A stretch of 64,000 nt of DNA from Sandaracinus amylolyticus (GCF_021631985.1 NZ_CP070225.1:8618001-8682000), one strand, 5' to 3'; counted from the stretch's first letter, positions 18,216 through 27,964 are shown. The notes: generated by a model not told the origin, from the letters alone. Made by a program: numbers and translations.

Positions 18216-19184
18216 TCACTTCTTCGCGACCCCGCCGCCGAACACGCCCGCGCCGCCGCTCCACACCGACGCGACCCGCTTGAGATCCTCGGGCGGCAGG
18301 TACGGCTTCTCGCGCGACGCGCTCGCCGCGCTCGTGACCTGCTCGATCGTGCGCGCGCCGACGCACGCCGTCGCGACGAACGGGCTCGAGAGCACGAAGC
18401 GAAGCGCGGCGGTCGCGAGGTCCGGCACGTCGTCCTTCACGAGGAAGCGCAGATCCTCCACCTGACGCAGCCGCTCCGCGAAGCTCGTCGCGTCCCAACG
18501 ACGGCTGCGGTGATCGCGCTCGCCGAACTTCGTCTCGTTGGTCCAGCGCCCGGCGAGGAGGCCGTAGCAGAGCGGCGAGCGCGCGATCGCGGCGGCGCCG
18601 TAGTGCTTCATCGTCGCCGACAGATCGTGCAGCACGTGCGGGTCGAGCGCGTGGTGCGCGATCCCGATCGCCTGCGCGCCGACCTCGAGCGCGGCGCGCC
18701 CCTCCTCCGCGGTCACGACGCTCGCGCCCCACGCCCGCACCTTGCCGCTCGCGAGCAGGTGATCGACGCCCTTCCGATAGAGGTCCGACTGCAGGACCTT
18801 CATCGGCGGGTTGTGCAGCAGCACGACGTCGATCGTCTCGCGGCCGAGCCGCTTCAGCGAGGCCTCGACGTCGTCGATGATCTGCTGGGAGTCGAAGCGC
18901 CCGCTCAAGCGATCGCCCATCGTCGCCTGGCCGGTGCGCGTGATCAGCACCGCGTCCTTCAGGTGATCGCCGAGCGCGGCGGCGGTGCGCCACTCGCTCT
19001 CGCCGTCGCCCCAGAGCGGCGCGACGTCGAACGTCGTCACGCCCGCGTCCCACGCCGCCTTCACGACCGACTCGAAGCGCGAGGGCTCGGTCTTCTCGCC
19101 GTAGGCACCGCTCGCGAGCCCCCATGTCCCGAGGGCGATCTCGGACACGCGCACCGAGGTCCGACCGAGAGTCCGGATCTGCAT
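18216..19184 (-). CDS. Aldo/keto reductase-fold protein with altered catalytic tetrad
   Basis: 322-residue TIM-barrel protein of the aldo/keto reductase superfamily (L-fucose dehydrogenase/D-threo-aldose dehydrogenase-like branch), normally NADP-dependent. GTWGLASG, TFDVAPLWGDGESE, DVVLLHNPP and the late VGARTIEQV match the family. Two residues of the usual Asp-Tyr-Lys-His tetrad appear changed: Asp53 and His124 are present, but the Tyr position reads Trp58 (LWG instead of YG) and the Lys position reads Arg83 (ITRTG). Activity may therefore be altered or lost. GGGAG precedes ATG 19184. The gene is divergent from mgtE. Confidence 0.87.
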   Translation of the reverse strand: MQIRTLGRTSVRVSEIALGTWGLASGAYGEKTEPSRFESVVKAAWDAGVTTFDVAPLWGDGESEWRTAAALGDHLKDAVLITRTGQATMGDRLSGRFDSQQIIDDVEASLKRLGRETIDVVLLHNPPMKVLQSDLYRKGVDHLLASGKVRAWGASVVTAEEGRAALEVGAQAIGIAHHALDPHVLHDLSATMKHYGAAAIARSPLCYGLLAGRWTNETKFGERDHRSRRWDATSFAERLRQVEDLRFLVKDDVPDLATAALRFVLSSPFVATACVGARTIEQVTSAASASREKPYLPPEDLKRVASVWSGGAGVFGGGVAKK

Positions 19185-19253
19185 CGGGCTCCCTCGTATC
19201 CGGGCTCGACGCGGAGGGCAAGAGCGTCGCGTCGAGAGTACATTCCGGCGCCT

Positions 19254-20624
19254 ATGCGCCTCTCCACGCTCCTCGGCCCCGACCTGCGGCAGACGCTCGA
19301 GCAGGAGCCCGAGGCGCTACGTGACGCGCTCGACGAATTCCACGAGGAGGACATCGCCGAGATCGCGGAGGACCTCCCGCTCGACGACGTCGTCGCGCTG
19401 ATGCGCGCGCTGCCCGACGAGCTCGCCGCGACGGTGCTCGAGCGCATCCCCGACGAGCGGCGCGCCGACATCCTCGAGAAGCTCAAGCCCGAAGAGGCCG
19501 CGACGATCCTCGTCGAGATGGAGCCCGACGATCGCGCCGACGTGGTGCAGACGCTCGAGCTCGATCTGCGGACGACGCTGCTCGAGGTGCTCGACCAGGT
19601 CGATCCCGAGGTCGCCGAGGAGACCCGAGAGCTCGCCGCGTATCCGGAGCACACGGCCGGCGGCATCATGACCACCGGCTTCGTGGGGCTCGCGCCCGAC
19701 ACGAAGGTCTGGCAGGCGATCGAAGAGGTCCGTCGACTCTCGCGCGAGGAAGAGGTCGAGAACGTCTACTACGTCTACGTCCTCGCCTTCGGCGACAAGC
19801 TCCAGGGCGTCGTCTCGCTGCGCGATCTGATCCTCGCCGATCCCGGCCAGACGCTCGCGGACGTGATGACCGAGAACGTCGTGCGCGTGCACGACATGGA
19901 CGAGCAGGAAGAGGTCGCACGCACCATCGCGAAGTACGACTTCCAGGCGCTCCCGGTCGTCGATCAGCAGGGCGTGATGCTCGGTGTCGTGACCGTCGAC
20001 GACGTGGTCGACGTCGTCATCGAGGAAGCGACCGAGGACGCGCAGCGGATGGGCGCGGTCACGCCCATCGAGGACACGTACTTCGGCACCGGGTTCCTCG
20101 CGTACTGGCGGAGCCGCGTGACGTGGCTCGTCGTGCTCTTCCTCGGCGGGTTCCTCACCGCGAACGTGATGGAGGGGTTCGCCGACGAGCTCCAGCGCGC
20201 GATCGTGCTCGCGATGTTCATCCCGCTGATCATCTCGACCGGCGGCAACGCGGGATCGCAGAGCGCGACGCTGGTGATCCGCGCGCTCGCGGTCGAAGAG
20301 GTGCGCCCCGCGGACTGGCTCAAGGTCGCGTCGCGCGAGCTCGCGGTGGGCTTGTGCCTGGGGCTCGTGGTCGGCGTGCTCGGCTTCGGTCGCGCGTTCT
20401 TCACGGCCGAAGGCCCGGGCGTGCCGCTCGCGCTCGTGATCGCGATCAGCATTGTCTCGGTGGTCACGGTGGGCAGCTTGCTCGGCTCGCTCCTGCCGCT
20501 GCTGATCCAGCGGGTGGGGCTCGATCCCGCAGTGAGCTCGACGCCGTTCATCGCGTCGCTGAGCGACGTCGTGGGTCTTCTGATCTATCTGTCGATCGCG
20601 CGAGCGCTTCTTCATCTTCCGTGA
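19254..20624 (+). CDS. mgtE: Magnesium transporter MgtE
   Basis: 456-residue inner membrane Mg2+ channel. An N-terminal acidic helical domain (residues about 1-130, with HEEDIAEIAEDLP and LKPEEAATILVEMEPDDRAD) senses Mg2+. A CBS pair follows (about 135-255; TAGGIMTTGFV and LPVVDQQGVMLGVVTVDD). Five transmembrane helices occupy about 285-456, including the pore motif GGNAGSQSATLVIRALA. Length and order match the family. ATG 19254 gives the normal N-terminus. The last 77 bases overlap the 3' end of the convergent gene on the minus strand. Confidence 0.95.
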   Translation: MRLSTLLGPDLRQTLEQEPEALRDALDEFHEEDIAEIAEDLPLDDVVALMRALPDELAATVLERIPDERRADILEKLKPEEAATILVEMEPDDRADVVQTLELDLRTTLLEVLDQVDPEVAEETRELAAYPEHTAGGIMTTGFVGLAPDTKVWQAIEEVRRLSREEEVENVYYVYVLAFGDKLQGVVSLRDLILADPGQTLADVMTENVVRVHDMDEQEEVARTIAKYDFQALPVVDQQGVMLGVVTVDDVVDVVIEEATEDAQRMGAVTPIEDTYFGTGFLAYWRSRVTWLVVLFLGGFLTANVMEGFADELQRAIVLAMFIPLIISTGGNAGSQSATLVIRALAVEEVRPADWLKVASRELAVGLCLGLVVGVLGFGRAFFTAEGPGVPLALVIAISIVSVVTVGSLLGSLLPLLIQRVGLDPAVSSTPFIASLSDVVGLLIYLSIARALLHLP

Positions 20625-21096
20625 CGTCGACGCGCACCGCGGGCGCGGGATCGACGATCACGTCGACCAGCGCGTCCGCGAGCGCGCGCGTCTGCGTAGC
20701 GCGACGGCGCGAGAGCCATCGAGCGACGAAGAACGTGATCACGGCGAGCGAGGCGACCGCGACCGAGCTCTCGACGAAGCTCGGCACGCGTCCGGGCTCG
20801 ATGCCCAACAGCGAGCAGCACACGAAGCCGCCGAAGCCCTCGGCCAGTGCGGCGACGGCGGACAACCGCTGCTCGCGCTTCGATCCCGCGACGCGGATCT
20901 CGGTCTCGTGGTCGCCCGGCACGACCAGAACCGAGACGCGTGCATCTCCGACACCGAACGCATCTCCGATTCGCGTGGCGGAGGGCAGCGACTTCGTGCG
21001 CTCGGCGAACACGCGCTCGAGTCGTGCGAGCGCATCGGGCCCCGGCCGACCCGCGACGCGGCGCACCTCCGCGTGATGATCGAGCTCGCGCGTCAT
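20548..21096 (-). CDS. Membrane protein of a three-gene overlapping operon (third)
   Basis: 182-residue protein. An N-terminal helical segment (residues 1-40) precedes a small alpha/beta part (GDARVSVLVVPGDHETEIRV). Two hydrophobic stretches follow (about 80-100 and 108-125), then a basic RWLSRRRATQTR after the second one and a charged tail. The same order (helix, small domain, two membrane spans, basic tail) is seen in the next two genes upstream. Its ATG overlaps the stop of the preceding gene (ATGA), and its 3' end overlaps mgtE by 77 bases on the opposite strand. No family was recognised. Confidence 0.68.
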   Translation of the reverse strand: MTRELDHHAEVRRVAGRPGPDALARLERVFAERTKSLPSATRIGDAFGVGDARVSVLVVPGDHETEIRVAGSKREQRLSAVAALAEGFGGFVCCSLLGIEPGRVPSFVESSVAVASLAVITFFVARWLSRRRATQTRALADALVDVIVDPAPAVRVDVTEDEEALARSTDRSEDPRRRSATR

Positions 21097-21737
21097 CGCG
21101 ACGCCCTCGCGATCGCCGGCTCGACCTCGAGCGCGTCCTCTTCGTGATCGTCGACCCGCACCGCTGCCGTGCTCGTGGTCTCCACCTCGAGCGCGCGGAC
21201 GAGCTCGCGCGCATCGAGCACCTTGCGACGCGCGACGCGCATCGTGTGACGCCGCATGAACGCACCGAGCCCGACCGTCGACACGACCCAGAAGAGCGCG
21301 GTCACGAGGAACCGCGGGTCGAGCGACATCACAGCCACGCCGACGTGCGCGAGCAGCGAGAAGTACTGCGCGTGTGGCACGCCGACGTCGCGCGTCGTCA
21401 CGCGGGTGCGTCCTCCGACGCGCTCGGCGCGAACCTCCACGCGCCGTGGCCGCGGATCCGGATCACCCTTCCAGATCCACGCGTCGCCTTCGCGCTCCAC
21501 GCGACCGTTCACGCGATACACGCGCTCGCAGACCGCCGCGAGCTCGTCGTCACCGCGCTCACCTTCGAGCTCGACGACGCGCTGCACCACACGCGCGCCA
21601 CCGAGCGCTCGCTCCCACCACGCGCCTTCGCGTGTCGCGCCCGAGATCGCCGCGAGATCTTCGTCGAGCCGCGCGAGCTCTCCTTCGAGCCGTCGCACGT
21701 GCTCGCGCCGCAGCTCGATCCCGTCACGGTAGGCCAC
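21093..21737 (-). CDS. Membrane protein of a three-gene overlapping operon (second)
   Basis: 214-residue protein. The first 35 residues form a coiled-coil-like helix (LRREHVRRLEGELARLDEDL). Residues about 50-115 form a small domain (VERVYRVNGRV..., PRRVEVRAERVGGRTRVTTRD). Two membrane spans lie at about 125-140 and 143-162, followed by MRRHTMRVARRKV and a charged tail. The GTG start at 21737 lies within the 3' end of the upstream gene (14-base overlap), and the stop overlaps the next ATG, so the three genes are translated as one unit. No family was recognised. Confidence 0.7.
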   Translation of the reverse strand: MAYRDGIELRREHVRRLEGELARLDEDLAAISGATREGAWWERALGGARVVQRVVELEGERGDDELAAVCERVYRVNGRVEREGDAWIWKGDPDPRPRRVEVRAERVGGRTRVTTRDVGVPHAQYFSLLAHVGVAVMSLDPRFLVTALFWVVSTVGLGAFMRRHTMRVARRKVLDARELVRALEVETTSTAAVRVDDHEEDALEVEPAIARASR

Positions 21738-22416
21738 GAGCGACCTCCTTCTCGATCGCCTCGTCGTCCTCGACGTCTGCCTCCTCGCTCACGCGCACGC
21801 GCAGCTCGCTCTTCCGCGGCAATCGCGCCGCGACCCGCTCCGCGAATCGCGCCAGCACGGAGTGCGTGCGCCGCTTCATCCACGCGATGGCGGGTACGGG
21901 CGACGCGACCGCCGTGAGCACCACGAGCGCGAGGAACGCGAACGGCGGCATGCCGCGCCCGTGGTCGAGCAGCGCGAACAAGAGCGCGACCACCGGAATT
22001 CCGCTCAGCAGCGTCGCCACCGGGTACGTCGTCGGCGAGACACCCCCGAACGGCGTGTCGCGCATCCGCAACGTCGCGCCCTGCGCTCCCGTCTCGAGAT
22101 CCACCTCGAGCCCGATGCGGCTCCCGAGCGCTCGATGAAGCGGCCTCCACTGCATCGTCCCGCGCTCGATCGTCACCGCGCCGAGCAGCCCGAGCTCTTC
22201 GTGCAGCGCACGCATCAGCTCGACCCGCGCACGCTCCACGTCGAGCGCCGGCAGTGGCACCGCGACCTCGGGACGAATCCACTCTGCGAGCGAGCGCTGT
22301 CGCGCGCCGGCCGTCGCCACCATCGACGCGATGCGCCGTCTCCGCTCTTCGATCGCGCGCTCGAGCTCCAACGTCCGCGCGTCGAGCGCCGCTGTCTCGT
22401 CGTCGTGTGTGGTCAC
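21724..22416 (-). CDS. Membrane protein of a three-gene overlapping operon (first)
   Basis: 230-residue protein. The N-terminal coiled coil is LDARTLELERAIEERRRRIA. A small domain follows at about 70-125 (VERARVELMRALHEEL, GSRIGLEVDLETGAQGATLR). Two membrane spans lie at about 138-155 and 163-180 (TLLSGIPVVALLFALL and FLALVVLTAVASPVPAIAW), then KRRTHSVLARF and an acidic tail. GTG 22416 is preferred because a GAG lies eight bases upstream; GTG 22437 is an in-frame alternative. It is the first gene of the operon and divergent from the large lipoprotein gene. Function is unknown. Confidence 0.7.
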   Translation of the reverse strand: MTTHDDETAALDARTLELERAIEERRRRIASMVATAGARQRSLAEWIRPEVAVPLPALDVERARVELMRALHEELGLLGAVTIERGTMQWRPLHRALGSRIGLEVDLETGAQGATLRMRDTPFGGVSPTTYPVATLLSGIPVVALLFALLDHGRGMPPFAFLALVVLTAVASPVPAIAWMKRRTHSVLARFAERVAARLPRKSELRVRVSEEADVEDDEAIEKEVARGLP

Positions 22417-22464
22417 GAGTCGCTCAAGGTAGCCCACTCGGATCGAGGGCGCTGCCGCGTGATT

Positions 22465-22480
22465 CCGCGTGTTTACGCGG
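22465..22480. promoter_or_regulatory. Palindrome in divergent promoter region
   Basis: CCGCGT-GTTT-ACGCGG is a perfect 6-bp inverted repeat in the 193-bp gap between the three-gene membrane operon and the large lipoprotein gene. It sits where an operator for either promoter would be expected. There is no direct evidence of binding. Confidence 0.35.
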
Positions 22481-22609
22481 TGTGTATCCGGAGTACGTTG
22501 TGCGACATCGCCACTCGCGCTACGAACGCGCCTTTCTGCGTGGGGGTGGGCGCGCGCGTTCGTCGCGCCATCGGGAGCCTCGCCTGCGCGAACCCGATCC
22601 GGAGGTTGC

Positions 22610-25264
22610 ATGGGTAGTAGATTCGCATTGGCGATCGTCGCCGCCGTCGCGGGCATCGCGATGGTCGGCTGCGGTGGCAAGGACTGCGGCGAAGGCACGA
22701 TCGCGATGGGCGATACATGCGTGCCCGCCGAGACGATCACCTGCGGCGCGGGCACGACGCTCGACGAGGAGACCGGCGAGTGCGTGGCCGACGTGCAGTG
22801 CGCCACCGGCACCGTCGCGCGCGACGGTGAGTGCGTGCCCGACGGCAGCGTGATCTGCACGGGCAACACGACGTTCGACGCGGAGACCGGCACCTGCGTG
22901 CTCGATCCCAGCGCGTGCGCCGAGGGCACCGTGCTCGTCGAGGGCGAGTGCATTCCCTACGACGACTCGCTGGTCCCCGACGTGATGGAAGCGGCCGAGC
23001 CCAACGACGGGCTGCTCTTCGAGGGAGCTCCCGCGGCGTTCGAGCCGCCGGGCGTCGGCGAGACGCGCACGCTGGGTGGCTGCATCACGCCCGCGGACTT
23101 CGATGCCGACGACGTGCTCGACGTCGACGCCGACTCGTTCGCGTTCCAGGTGACCGCGCCCGGTCTCTACGAGATCCGCGCGGAGGGCCTCAACGGGCTC
23201 AGCGCCGGCTTCATCGTGCTCGGCACCGCCGAGTCGCTCGGCGGCTGGTACCGCCTGGGCATCGACCTCACGAGCGACAGTGCGTCGCGCCAGATCTGGG
23301 TGCCGACTGCGGGCACCTACGTCGTCGCCGTGATCGACAGTCGCTCGCTCGCGCTCGAGTCGCTGCAGGAGCAGGGCCCCGCGTTCGCGCGTCCGGTCGG
23401 CAGCGAGGACACCTGCTACTTCGTGTCGGTCGAGGGGCTCGCGACGCCCGAGCCGACCGCGATCGAGCCCGGCACGCGCACGGGCACGCTCGGCGATCCG
23501 CAGTTCTTCCGCGTCACCGCGACCGACAAGACGGTGTACGACGTGCTGCTCGATGCGCCGAGCGCGTCGGCGCAGCCGGCGCTCGTGCTCCAGCAGGACG
23601 GGGACGTGCACGCGGCGTTCGGCGGCAGCCCGAGCGTCTCGGCGTTCTCCGAGGCGATCGACGCGAGCGGCGCCCTCACGATCGTCGTCGACCACGCGTA
23701 CGACTACTCGATCACGCCCGTCGACTACGCGCTGGTCGTCACCGGGAACGACGAGGCGGACGGCACGGTCACGATCACGCACCGCGACGAGGCTGCGTCG
23801 TTCGTGTTCTTCGAGGGCGCGGCGGGCGAGGTCGTGCGCTTCGCGCACGAGGGCGAGACGCCGATCGCGCTCGACGTGATCAACTCGGACGTGACCGCGT
23901 ACCTCGCGGAGATCTGCACCACCGGCGCGCCGTGCACCGAGTCGGAGAGCTGGTTCCAGCTCACCGAGACCGGCCGCTACGTCGTGGTCGTCTACAATCC
24001 CGAGGGCACCGCGGGCGACACCTACGACGTCACGTTCGACGTCGAGCACATCACGCCGACGGCGCTCACCGCGGGCACGGCGAGCACGTTGACCCTCGCG
24101 GACGGCTGGGCGTTCGCGACGATCGACACGGCGGGCGTCGAGTGGGGAGAGATCGCGCTCGACGATCTCACCGGCACCGCGTTCACCGCCGCCGACGTGC
24201 AGATCTTCGCGCGTGACGAGGAGGGCTTCCTCGCGCTCGTCGACACCGACGGTGTGCTGCCGCCGATCGAGGAGCAGCTCGAGGCGACGTCGCTCGCGCG
24301 CATCTGGCTCCCGAGCCAGCCGGGTCAGGTGCTCCTCGCGGTGCGTGACGCGACGGCGTTCGAGGGCGACGAGAGCGCGGCAGTGACGTTCCGCGAGCGC
24401 GTTCGTGAGGACGTCACGTTCACCGGCGCCGCGACCGAGACCCGCGCCGACGTGACCGTCCCGGCGAGCGAGGTGCTCTACTACCTCGTGCGCGCACCCG
24501 CCGCGGGCACCGTGACGATCGAGGTCACGGGCGCCGGCACGTCGGATCCCTTCATCACGCAGCTCACCCGCGAGGACGAGGCCGACGAGCTCGCGGACGC
24601 GACGGGCGCGGGCGGCACCGAGACGCTCGAGAGCGTCGTTCCGGCGTCGGGCTGGGTCGCGTACGCGGTGTCGGCCGCGGCGGCCGACGTGCTCGACATC
24701 GAGATCACGAACGTCCCGCCGCCGTACAGCGTCGGTCCGTCGACCCGCACGTTCATGGACATCTGCACCGAGGAGACCACGGTCGCCAACGACGACGAGG
24801 CGCTGAGCGATCCCATCGCGCTGACCACGTTCGGCGGCTTCCAGTACTTCGGTGAGGCCGTGACCGAGATGGTCGTCTCGACCAACGGCTGGCTCACGTT
24901 CGACGGCTCGTACGCCGGCAACGAGAGCATCACGTTCGGCGCCGCGAGCGCGCCCAACGCGGTGATCGCGCCCTTCGCGGCCGATCTCGTCACGCGCGTC
25001 TGCGTGCGGCAGACCGCGGCCGAGATGATCCTCCAGTGGTCGGGCGAGACGTGGGGCTTCCCGCCGTTCATCCCGATCGATCCCGTCGAGATGCAGGTCG
25101 TGCTCCTCGCGGACGGATCGATCGAGCTCGTGTACGGCGCTGCGCACGGCGCCACCGTCGAGGCGGGCACCCTCGGTCTCGAGGCCGCGACGGCGGGCGT
25201 CGTCATCGGCGGCGACGCGACGCGTGCGGTCGCGGGCTCGGCGATGCGCTTCACGCCGAACTGA
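22610..25264 (+). CDS. Large acidic lipoprotein with Cys-rich N-terminus and repeated beta domains
   Basis: 884-residue surface lipoprotein (lipobox VGC, Cys21). Residues about 22-120 contain four short Cys-paired repeats of the type C..GT...G.C.P. From about 125 onward the protein is strongly acidic and built of beta-sandwich modules resembling bacterial pre-peptidase C-terminal/DUF4350-like beta domains (EPNDG... then GLYEIRAEG and GTYVVAVID). The C-terminal 150 residues (GGFQYFGEAVTEMVVSTNGW then LTFDGS) look like a nidogen-like domain found in adhesive extracellular proteins. GGAGG lies four bases before ATG 22610. A hairpin follows. It is probably an adhesin or surface-layer component. 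Confidence 0.82.
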   Translation: MGSRFALAIVAAVAGIAMVGCGGKDCGEGTIAMGDTCVPAETITCGAGTTLDEETGECVADVQCATGTVARDGECVPDGSVICTGNTTFDAETGTCVLDPSACAEGTVLVEGECIPYDDSLVPDVMEAAEPNDGLLFEGAPAAFEPPGVGETRTLGGCITPADFDADDVLDVDADSFAFQVTAPGLYEIRAEGLNGLSAGFIVLGTAESLGGWYRLGIDLTSDSASRQIWVPTAGTYVVAVIDSRSLALESLQEQGPAFARPVGSEDTCYFVSVEGLATPEPTAIEPGTRTGTLGDPQFFRVTATDKTVYDVLLDAPSASAQPALVLQQDGDVHAAFGGSPSVSAFSEAIDASGALTIVVDHAYDYSITPVDYALVVTGNDEADGTVTITHRDEAASFVFFEGAAGEVVRFAHEGETPIALDVINSDVTAYLAEICTTGAPCTESESWFQLTETGRYVVVVYNPEGTAGDTYDVTFDVEHITPTALTAGTASTLTLADGWAFATIDTAGVEWGEIALDDLTGTAFTAADVQIFARDEEGFLALVDTDGVLPPIEEQLEATSLARIWLPSQPGQVLLAVRDATAFEGDESAAVTFRERVREDVTFTGAATETRADVTVPASEVLYYLVRAPAAGTVTIEVTGAGTSDPFITQLTREDEADELADATGAGGTETLESVVPASGWVAYAVSAAAADVLDIEITNVPPPYSVGPSTRTFMDICTEETTVANDDEALSDPIALTTFGGFQYFGEAVTEMVVSTNGWLTFDGSYAGNESITFGAASAPNAVIAPFAADLVTRVCVRQTAAEMILQWSGETWGFPPFIPIDPVEMQVVLLADGSIELVYGAAHGATVEAGTLGLEAATAGVVIGGDATRAVAGSAMRFTPN

Positions 25265-25285
25265 TCGCGTCCCCCACACGTGCTG

Positions 25286-25317
25286 CGAGGCCGGTGATCT
25301 TCGGGTCACCGGCCTCG
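25286..25317 (+). terminator. Hairpin after large lipoprotein gene
   Basis: A 12-bp perfect stem (CGAGGCCGGTGA / TCACCGGCCTCG) with an 8-base loop containing TTCG starts 22 bases after the stop at 25264. It has no clear T-run, but the stable stem and position fit a transcription terminator. Confidence 0.68.
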
Positions 25318-25338
25318 TGCCGTTCTATCCTCGCGACG

Positions 25339-25629
25339 ATGAGACACGCGCTCCTCGCGCTCGCGATCACGCTCCTCGCCGCGTGCGGCGACGACGACGC
25401 GCCCGCACCGATGCCCGATGCCGGAGGCACACTGCGCGTCGATTCGGGCCCGCCGCCCTCGGGCTGCGGCGGTCGTGCGACTGCGTGCTCGGCGCTCGGC
25501 GAAGCGACGTGCACGATGCAGGGCGGCTGCGCGCTCGAGGGCACGACGTGCGGTGGCGAAGCGACCTCGTGCGGATCGCTCACCACGCGCACGACGTGCG
25601 AGTCGCAGCAGGGCTGTCGCTGGCTCTGA
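25339..25629 (+). CDS. Small Cys-rich lipoprotein
   Basis: 96-residue lipoprotein with signal MRHALLALAITLLAAC (Cys16) and then an acidic linker (GDDDAPAPMPDAGG). The mature domain (about 45-96) carries ten cysteines in short repeats (ATACSALGEATC, GGCALEGTTC, TTCESQQGCRW), as in small disulfide-rich myxobacterial surface proteins with the CS.L....C....GC.W pattern. Role unknown. It lies between two stretches that look transcriptionally separate and converges on rtcB with a three-base gap. Confidence 0.75.
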   Translation: MRHALLALAITLLAACGDDDAPAPMPDAGGTLRVDSGPPPSGCGGRATACSALGEATCTMQGGCALEGTTCGGEATSCGSLTTRTTCESQQGCRWL

Positions 25630-25632
25630 CGC

Positions 25633-26862
<1,230 letters not shown>

Positions 26863-26963
26863 GATGACCGGACGCTACGCATGGAGAGTGCCATGCGATC
26901 TGCCCCGGTTTTCATGGGTTCCGTGCTGAGACACCCGGCGCGTCGACGATACGGTCGGATAAC

Positions 26964-27533
26964 TCAGGGCAGCAGCAGCTCCGAGACCCGACGCACGTAC
27001 GCGCGCAGGGCGCGCTCGGTCTCGATCGGTCCCACGCCCGCGCCCACCAGGCTCGCCGTGCCGACGTAGAGCGCGAAGAGCGCGAACGCGCGCTGCTTCG
27101 CGTCGGCGCCGCGCAGCCCGAGCTCGCGCATCGTCCGTTCGACGTAGGCCAGGCGTCGCTCGCTCACCCGCGCGTAGCCCGGTCGCACCCGCGGATCGCC
27201 GGCGCCCGCCGCGGCGGCGATCGCGGCCTCGGCCTGGAGGTGCTCGGTGCGATCGAGCGCGACCTGGAGCAACGTGCGCAGGCGCGCTCGCGGATCGTCG
27301 ATGCGCTCGAGCTCCTCGATCACCCGGGTCGTCGTGAGCTCTTCCCAGTGCGCGATCGTCTCGCGCACCAGCGCGTCGGCGTTGTCGAAGTGCCAGTAGA
27401 AGCTGCCCTTGGTGACCCCGAGCTCGCGCGCGAGCGGCTCGACCGACACCGCCGCGACGCCTCCGCGCGCGATCGCGCGCAGCGCCGCCTCCGCCCACTG
27501 CTGCTTCCCGAGGATCGTCCTGCCGCTCGACAT
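26964..27533 (-). CDS. TetR family transcriptional regulator
   Basis: 189-residue repressor-type DNA-binding protein. The N-terminal helix-turn-helix is complete (ALRAIARGGVAAVSVEPLAR, then ELGVTKGSFYWHFDNADALV, residues about 17-58). The C-terminal ligand-binding part is helical and resembles the AcrR/TetR_C branch common in GC-rich bacteria. ATG 27533 is chosen because the longer frame would read through the operator-like palindromes. It is divergent from a small membrane protein gene, and two tandem inverted repeats lie in between, so it probably represses itself and that gene. The ligand is unknown. Confidence 0.9.
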   Translation of the reverse strand: MSSGRTILGKQQWAEAALRAIARGGVAAVSVEPLARELGVTKGSFYWHFDNADALVRETIAHWEELTTTRVIEELERIDDPRARLRTLLQVALDRTEHLQAEAAIAAAAGAGDPRVRPGYARVSERRLAYVERTMRELGLRGADAKQRAFALFALYVGTASLVGAGVGPIETERALRAYVRRVSELLLP

Positions 27534-27548
27534 CGCGCTCGGGTGGAT

Positions 27549-27585
27549 CCATACGCCACCGTATGGACCATACGCTACCGTACGG
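27549..27585. promoter_or_regulatory. Tandem TetR-type operator pair
   Basis: Two inverted repeats with 19-bp spacing: CCATACG-CCAC-CGTATGG at 27549-27566 (perfect) and CCATACG-CTAC-CGTACGG at 27568-27585 (one mismatch). They lie between the TetR gene and the divergent membrane protein gene. Half-site length, near-identity and position fit a pair of dimer sites for the adjacent regulator. Confidence 0.78.
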
Positions 27586-27964
27586 AGGGACACCTCGCAT
27601 CACCGCCGGGGGGCTGCTCCTGGTCATCGCGTCGCTGCACCAGCTCGTCGTCGTCGCGATCGGCGCGGGGCTCGTCGCGACGTCGGGGACACCGCTGCTC
27701 GACATCGTGCGCGCCGGGGTGCTCGACGCGATCGACGGGGACCTCGGTCGCGCGACGATCGCGTGGTCGCTCTTCTTCGGGTTCGCGCTCGCGCTCGCCG
27801 GTGCGCTCGCGCGCTCGATCGAGCGGCGCGGCATCGCGCTGCCGCGCTCGTTCGCGGTCGGCCTCGCGTCGCTCTGCGGGCTCGGGATCGTCGTGATGCC
27901 GGTGTCGGGCTTCTGGCTCGGCCTCGTGCCGGCGTGGCTCGCGTGGCGTCGCGCTGCGCGCTGA
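27563..27964 (+). CDS. Small four-helix membrane protein (DUF6463-like)
   Basis: 133 residues if ATG 27563 is used. Four hydrophobic helices are visible (GGLLLVIASLHQLVVVAIGA, an amphipathic loop with GDLGRATIAWSLFFGFALAL, FAVGLASLCGLGIVVMP, FWLGLVPAWLAW). The pattern resembles the DUF6463 family, whose members often sit next to TetR genes. The start is uncertain: ATG 27563 lies inside the operator pair and has no ribosome site. A good GGAGGG at 27584-27589 stands nine bases before an in-frame ATC at 27599, which would give a 121-residue protein beginning directly at the first helix. The stop abuts the convergent gene within TGATCA. Confidence 0.7.
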   Translation: MDHTLPYGGTPRITAGGLLLVIASLHQLVVVAIGAGLVATSGTPLLDIVRAGVLDAIDGDLGRATIAWSLFFGFALALAGALARSIERRGIALPRSFAVGLASLCGLGIVVMPVSGFWLGLVPAWLAWRRAAR

